Shown here: piece after piece, positions 1 to 5,000 of the stretch
Numbering within the stretch: position 1 is the stretch's first letter
How the letters are laid out: each line of letters begins with the position of its first letter
From: JBASNZ01 sp049657775
Lineage (GTDB): Bacteria > Actinomycetota > Coriobacteriia > Anaerosomatales > Anaerosomataceae
DNA: 7,887 nucleotides
Assembly (NCBI GenBank): GCA_049657775.1
Contig: JBASNZ010000014.1
Location: 1-7,887 of the forward strand
Direction: 5' to 3'
Position numbers and translations under genes: made by a program
The notes under the pieces: generated by a model
What the model saw: only the letters and a program-made list of their open reading frames with translations
Told to the model about the DNA's origin: nothing
Databases searched by the model: none

Positions 1-1995
1 GGCACGTACGGCGACCGGGGCGTTGTCGTCGCGGTGCCGGCCGGACAGGACGCCGAGCGGTTCGCTGCGGCGCTTGCATCGGCTGATGGCGTTGCGCTGG
101 CGGCGCCGAATGGTCGGATCGAGCCGCTGTGGACACCCAACGACACGCTCTACCCCACGCAGTGGAACCTGCCGGCGATCCAGATGCCGGCTGCGTGGGA
201 CGTTGAGCGTGGCAGCGCGACCGTGCTCGTCGCGGTCGTCGACACCGGCGTACAGCTGGACCACCCCGATCTGGCGGCCGGTTTCGATCTGAGCGTTGAC
301 TACGACTTCGCCCACGGTGATGACGTGGCGGAGGACGAACAGGGTCACGGCACGCACGTCTCGGGGATCCTGGCCGCTGTCACCGACAACGCTGCGGGTG
401 TGGCGGGAATCGCGCCGGATGTACGGCTCGTTCCGCTCAAGATCATGGGAGCCGGCGACGGGTCGGTGTCCGACCTGGTCGACGCGATCTACTATGCCGC
501 GGACATCGGTGCGGACGTCATCAACATGAGCGTGGGCGAACCGCTGGACGTCTCAAAGCCGGGTGATGCGGCCGAGGCGCGGATGATGCAGGACGCTATC
601 GACTACGCGGTTGAGCGCGATGTCGTCTTGGTGGGAGCGGCCGGCAACGACGGATCGACCTACGTGTACTACCCTGCGGCGTGCGATGGCGTCATCACCG
701 TGGGCGCAACCAATCGCTCGAACGTGGTTGCCGCGTACTCCAATCATGGCCCACAGGTGGACATCGCCGCCCCTGGTGGAGAGTTCGGTTTCCCCGCCGT
801 GCTCGCCAACGGCATCAACTCGACCTACCTGGGAAGTACCTACAGGTATCTTGCGGGCACATCGATGGCGTCTCCGCACGTGGCGGCCGCGGCCGCGCTT
901 CTCAGGTCTCACGCCCCGGCGGCGAATGCCGGTGAGGTCACCGACTCGCTGCTGTTCTCGGCGCTCGACATAGGAGCGGTCGGCTGGGACGAGTACTCCG
1001 GCCATGGTCTCCTTCGGGTGGCCGATGCACTAGCCGCGCTGGAAGTGGCATCCCCCAACGTCACGCGACTCTCGGGCTCCAACCGCTACGAGACCGCTCT
1101 TGCCGCCTCGCGCACAACGTTCGCCTCGGGCGATTCGACCGTCACGGTGCTTGCGAGCGGGGAGGACTTCCCCGATGCTCTGGCGGCGTCGGGTCTGGCG
1201 GGTGCACACAACGGTGCGCTGCTACTGACGGGCCAGGCGGCGCTCCCGACCGGCCTGGCTGCCGAACTCGACCGGCTGGGGACGGCAGAAGTCGTGGTCG
1301 TCGGCGGCACCGCCGCGATCTCCCCGGACGTGATCACCCAGCTCATGGCGGAGGGCTTCTCGGTTCGCCGGGTGCAGGGAGCAGACCGCTACCAGACCGC
1401 CGCCGCGGTGGCCGAGGAGATACGGGACGTCGTCGGCACCGCGATGCTGTCTCAGGCCTTCCTCGTTCGCGGTGACGGCTACGCTGACGCGCTGGCGGTT
1501 GCGCCACTCGCGTATTCACAGCGCCGGCCGGTGCTTCTCACCACGTCCGGCTCGCTTGCGCCGGCCGCCCGTACGGCTCTCGAGAGCCTGGGCGCGACGG
1601 GCGTCGTCGTTGCGGGAGGAGAGTCCGCCGTCTCGACCGCGGTTCTTGACGAGGCCGCCGGGCTGGCGGGTGTGGCCTCGGTGGTCAGATGGGCAGGGAC
1701 GGACCGGTACGACACAGCCGCTGTCGTGGCAGGGCACGCCCTGGACGAAGGGCTGGCAACCGCCGACTGTTTCGGTGTCGCCACCGGCCTCGGGTTCCCG
1801 GACGCTCTCGCGGGAGGCGCGGCGTGCGGCGTGCGGGGAGGCGTTGTGCTGCTCACCGATCCGTTCGCGTTGCCCGCGTCGACGAAGTCCCTGATCGTGA
1901 CACGCGGCCACGACGGGACGGACATCTTCGTGTTCGGCGGGACGTCGGTCGTCGCGCTTGCCGTCGAGGACGAGCTCGCGCGCATCAGGTACTAG
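1..1995 (+). CDS. Subtilisin-like S8 serine protease with three C-terminal cell-wall-binding type 2 repeats (5' partial)
   Basis: This is a predicted secreted endopeptidase held on the cell surface. The frame is open from base 1, so the gene begins upstream; the GTG at 34 lies inside conserved sequence and is not a credible start. Counting codons from base 1, residues 1-50 resemble the tail of an I9-type propeptide, followed by the thermitase-like entry NDTLYPTQWNLP. The S8 catalytic domain spans about residues 60-345, with Asp81 in VAVVDTGVQLDHPDL, His116 in GHGTHVSG, oxyanion Asn216 in GAAGNDGS and Ser288 in GTSMASPHVA. The full triad is present, so activity is expected. Residues 355-664 form three CWBR2 (PF04122-type) repeats, which in other bacteria attach proteins non-covalently to wall polymers. 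The stop is TAG at 1993-1995. The signal peptide is not visible because the N-terminus is missing. The substrate is unknown; roles in surface protein processing or nutrient proteolysis are both possible. Confidence 0.93.
   Translation, partial: GTYGDRGVVVAVPAGQDAERFAAALASADGVALAAPNGRIEPLWTPNDTLYPTQWNLPAIQMPAAWDVERGSATVLVAVVDTGVQLDHPDLAAGFDLSVDYDFAHGDDVAEDEQGHGTHVSGILAAVTDNAAGVAGIAPDVRLVPLKIMGAGDGSVSDLVDAIYYAADIGADVINMSVGEPLDVSKPGDAAEARMMQDAIDYAVERDVVLVGAAGNDGSTYVYYPAACDGVITVGATNRSNVVAAYSNHGPQVDIAAPGGEFGFPAVLANGINSTYLGSTYRYLAGTSMASPHVAAAAALLRSHAPAANAGEVTDSLLFSALDIGAVGWDEYSGHGLLRVADALAALEVASPNVTRLSGSNRYETALAASRTTFASGDSTVTVLASGEDFPDALAASGLAGAHNGALLLTGQAALPTGLAAELDRLGTAEVVVVGGTAAISPDVITQLMAEGFSVRRVQGADRYQTAAAVAEEIRDVVGTAMLSQAFLVRGDGYADALAVAPLAYSQRRPVLLTTSGSLAPAARTALESLGATGVVVAGGESAVSTAVLDEAAGLAGVASVVRWAGTDRYDTAAVVAGHALDEGLATADCFGVATGLGFPDALAGGAACGVRGGVVLLTDPFALPASTKSLIVTRGHDGTDIFVFGGTSVVALAVEDELARIRY
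1063..1992 (+). repeat. Three tandem CWBR2 (cell wall binding repeat 2) protein modules
   Basis: Three modules of roughly 100 residues start near 1063, 1363 and 1681. Each opens with a matching motif: TRLSGSNRYETA, RRVQGADRYQTA and VRWAGTDRYDTA. Each then has an FPDALA-like motif (FPDALAAS, YADALAVA, FPDALAGG), a hydrophobic strand ending in LLT, and a GG strand near its end (VVVVGGTAAIS, VVVAGGESAVS, IFVFGGTSVVA). Three copies is the usual set for this family, where a trimeric arrangement binds anionic wall polymers, as shown for the S-layer and related proteins of Clostridioides difficile. The copies are diverged at DNA level, so this is an old protein repeat and not a recent duplication. 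Module boundaries are approximate. Confidence 0.9.
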
Positions 1996-2002
1996 CGCGC
2001 CA

Positions 2003-2028
2003 GGCGTCCCGCAGTGTGCCCGGGCGCC
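2003..2028 (+). terminator. Imperfect GC-rich hairpin in the convergent gap, possible terminator
   Basis: GGCGTCC at 2003-2009 can pair with GGGCGCC at 2022-2028 (seven pairs, one a G-U). An inner GCA/TGC stem at 2011-2013 and 2017-2019 extends it around a three-base loop, with unpaired C residues between the two stems. The hairpin begins 7 bases after the protease stop codon. In the other direction the G-U becomes an A-C mismatch, so it fits the plus-strand transcript better. No T-run follows, so this is not a classic intrinsic terminator, although U-poor hairpins are often proposed as terminators in high-GC Gram-positive genomes. In such GC-rich DNA a hairpin of this size can also arise by chance. 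Confidence 0.35.
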
Positions 2029-2051
2029 CGCGTTCGATGGCAACCGGGGGC

Positions 2052-5000
2052 CTAACCTCCCAGCATGGTCACGCGGACGTGGTGCGTGCCAAAGGCGTCA
2101 CCAAGTGGGATCCGCAGGTCCGCGCGCTCGACCCCGTCGACGCTGAGGGATGCGACACCCCGGTTGACGCCACGGGGGTTGACGACCTCGATCTCGTACG
2201 TCGCTCCTTCGTGCCTGAACGTCATGGTCCATGCGGTCCACGACTTGGGTACGCACGGGTCGACGCGAAGGAACCGGCCCCCGTTCTCATACTCCAGACG
2301 CAGGCCGCAGATCTCGCGGACGGCGACGCGGTAGAACCAGCTGGCGGAACCCGTGTACCACGTCCAGCCGCCACGGCCCACGTGCGGGGCGACCGCGTAG
2401 ACATCGGCCGCTACGACGTACGGCTCCACCTTGTAGATGTCCGCGGCCTGGGTGTCGAGCGCGTGATTGATGGGATTGATGAGGTCGAGCAACGATAGCG
2501 CCTCATCCCCGTCGCCCATGAGCGCGTAGGCCAGCACGACCCAGATCGCGGCGTGGGTGTACTGCCCGCCGTTCTCGCGAACGCCCGGCACGTAGCCCTT
2601 GATGTAGCCGGGATCGTGCTCCATGTGGTCGAACGGCGGCGTGAGGAGCGCGATCAGCCCATCCTCCCAGCGAACCAGCTTCTCCTCGACCGCACCGATC
2701 GCGCGCTGGGCGCGCGAGGCGTCGCCGCTGCCTGAGATGAGCGCCCACGCCTGGGCGATCGCGTCGATGCGGCACTCATCGGCGTTGCGCGTGCCGAGTG
2801 GCGTACCGTCATCGAAGAACCCGCGACGGTACCACGCGCCGTCCCAACCCTCGCGCTCGATGGAGCGCACAAGCTCGGCGGCGCGATCGCGGTAGGCCTG
2901 CGCGACCTCGGGTTCGCCGCGCGACTCGGCGATGGGAGCGAACGAGCGCAAGACGACGTCGAGGAACCACGCCATCCACACGCTTTCGCCCGCGCCGCCG
3001 ATGCCCACGCGGTTCATGCCGTCGTTCCAGTCGCCTCCGCCCATGAGCGGGAGTCCGTGGCTGCCAAGGGCGCGGCTCGCGTCGATCGCCGCGCAACAGT
3101 GCTCGTAGACGCTCGCCACCCGGAGCGCTGGTTGTGGCTGCAGGTACGCATCTTCCCGGTCCCCGGGGATGCCCGGTCCCTCAAGATACGGGACCTCGAC
3201 TTCCAGCACACTGTCGTCCCCGGTGGCCTTCACGTACTCGGCGGTGACGTACGGCAGCCACAGCCGGTCGTCCACGAAGCGGGTGCGCACGCCGCGCCCC
3301 GAATAGGGCTGCCACCAGTGCAGCACGTCCCCCTCGGGGAACTGATGCCGGGACGCTTCGATGATGTGCTCTCGCACGAGTTCTGGTCGGGTGTAGAGCA
3401 GCGCGAGGCAGTCCTGAAGCTGGTCGCGGAAGCCGAAGGCGCCACTTGACTGGTAGGTTGCGGTGCGGCCCCAGAAGCGGCACGCCAGCGTCTGGTAGAG
3501 CGCCGCGCCGTTCACCATGCGATCGAGCGCGTGATCGGGCGTGGACACCTGGACGGCGCCCAGGATATCGCCCCATGCCGCTCGTACCTCGGCGAGCGCC
3601 CTGTCGGCGGCGCCTGGTTCGCGATACCGCCTGATGATGTCGTGCGCGCTTTCCACGGTCTCGGTCTGGCCCAGGAGGAACACGATCTCCACGCTCTCAC
3701 CCGGCTCAAGCGTGATCATGCGCTGCAGCGCTCCACAGTTGTCGAGGAAACGCCCGGCCTCCCTGCCAAGGTTCCTGCGAAGCATCGCCGCGGGGTTGCG
3801 GGGGTCACCGTTGCGCCCGATGAACTCCATGCGGTTCGCGGTATAGCTGCTGGCCTCGCAGTCGCAGGCCAGGAACGCCGGCCTGCCGGGGAAGTCCTGG
3901 TTGAACCAGTTGTGCGCCATGAGCGCGGTGGCGTCCTCGTCCCACCACGTCACGACACGCTGCTGTGCCTTGCTCCGCGAGTCGCCAAGGCTCCACTCGA
4001 CGAAGTGTGTCACGGAAAGCGAGCGGCGCCGGTCCGTCAGATTCTCCAGTCGCAGCGCCGCGACGCGCACGGGATCCGATGCCGCCACGAACCAATGAAG
4101 CGTGTGGGCGATGCCGTGGGTACTGTGTTCGAATCGGCTGTAGCCCCGACCGTGGCGGATGATGTAGGGCTCCGAGGTCCTCACCGGTAGGGGCGTCGGA
4201 CTCCAGAACTCGCCGGTCGTCTCGTCGCGCACGTAGAAGGCTTCGCCGGTCCCGTCGCTCACGGGGTCGTTGTTCCAGGTGCTGATGCGGTTCTCGTGGC
4301 TGTTGAGCGCCCATGTGCAGGCGATGCCGGCCTCCGAAACGAGCCCGCCGAACGAGGGGTTTGCCAGCACGTTCACCCAGGGGGCTGGTGTGGCAGCATC
4401 GCCATCGAGCACGATCACATACTCGTCGGCGTCGGGATCGAACCCGCCGTAGCCATTGTCCAGGTCGAGCGCAGGCCGCTCGACCGCGGGTGCCGGATCG
4501 TTCTCGGGCTCTGCCCGTGGAACAAGGTCGTCGGGCACTCCCGGGCGGTCGGCGCGCTGATTGAGCTGCAGGCCGATAGGCCCGCTGTCGCCCACGAGGA
4601 CCGCACGCGCAACGCCCCGGAGGAGGTTGAGCACCTCGGGTGGGATCTGGTCGGCGGTGCGGAGGTAGACCCCGGCGGGCCGATCGAGCATCTGCAGGGC
4701 GTGGCCGGTGCGCAACAGCATCCGCAGGCGGCCATCAAGCTCGGAGGAGTACGCGCTTGCCTTGGTGTTGAGTATCACCAGGTCGCAGTCGAACCCGCGA
4801 CTTCTCCAGTACTGGTGCGCGAGCAGGGCCTGTCGCACGAGCGGCGTTTCCTCGATCCGCTCGATCTCGACGAGCAGGATCGGAAGGTCGCCCGAGATCC
4901 CGATGGACCACAGGCCCGAGATGGGCAGGCGGTTCTCGGTCTCGGTCAGGACCTTCAGTCGTGAATAGGGGTCGGTCAGCAGCATCCGCGATGCAAGCCG

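Noticed and set aside
34..36. GTG as start codon of the protease
   Set aside because: The frame is open upstream to base 1 with propeptide-like sequence (GVVVAVPAGQDAERF) running through the GTG, and no signal peptide follows it.
1689..2498. Plus-strand open frame (269 codons) spanning the gap between the two genes
   Set aside because: It overlaps the third CWBR2 repeat in another frame and then runs antisense to the GH94 domain. The composition is Arg/Gly-rich without motifs, consistent with a chance frame in GC-rich DNA.
3805..4314. Minus-strand frame (169 codons) that might indicate a frameshift in the glucan synthase
   Set aside because: The main frame is continuous and matches the second GH94 beta-sandwich here; the alternative frame is Arg-rich with no family motifs.
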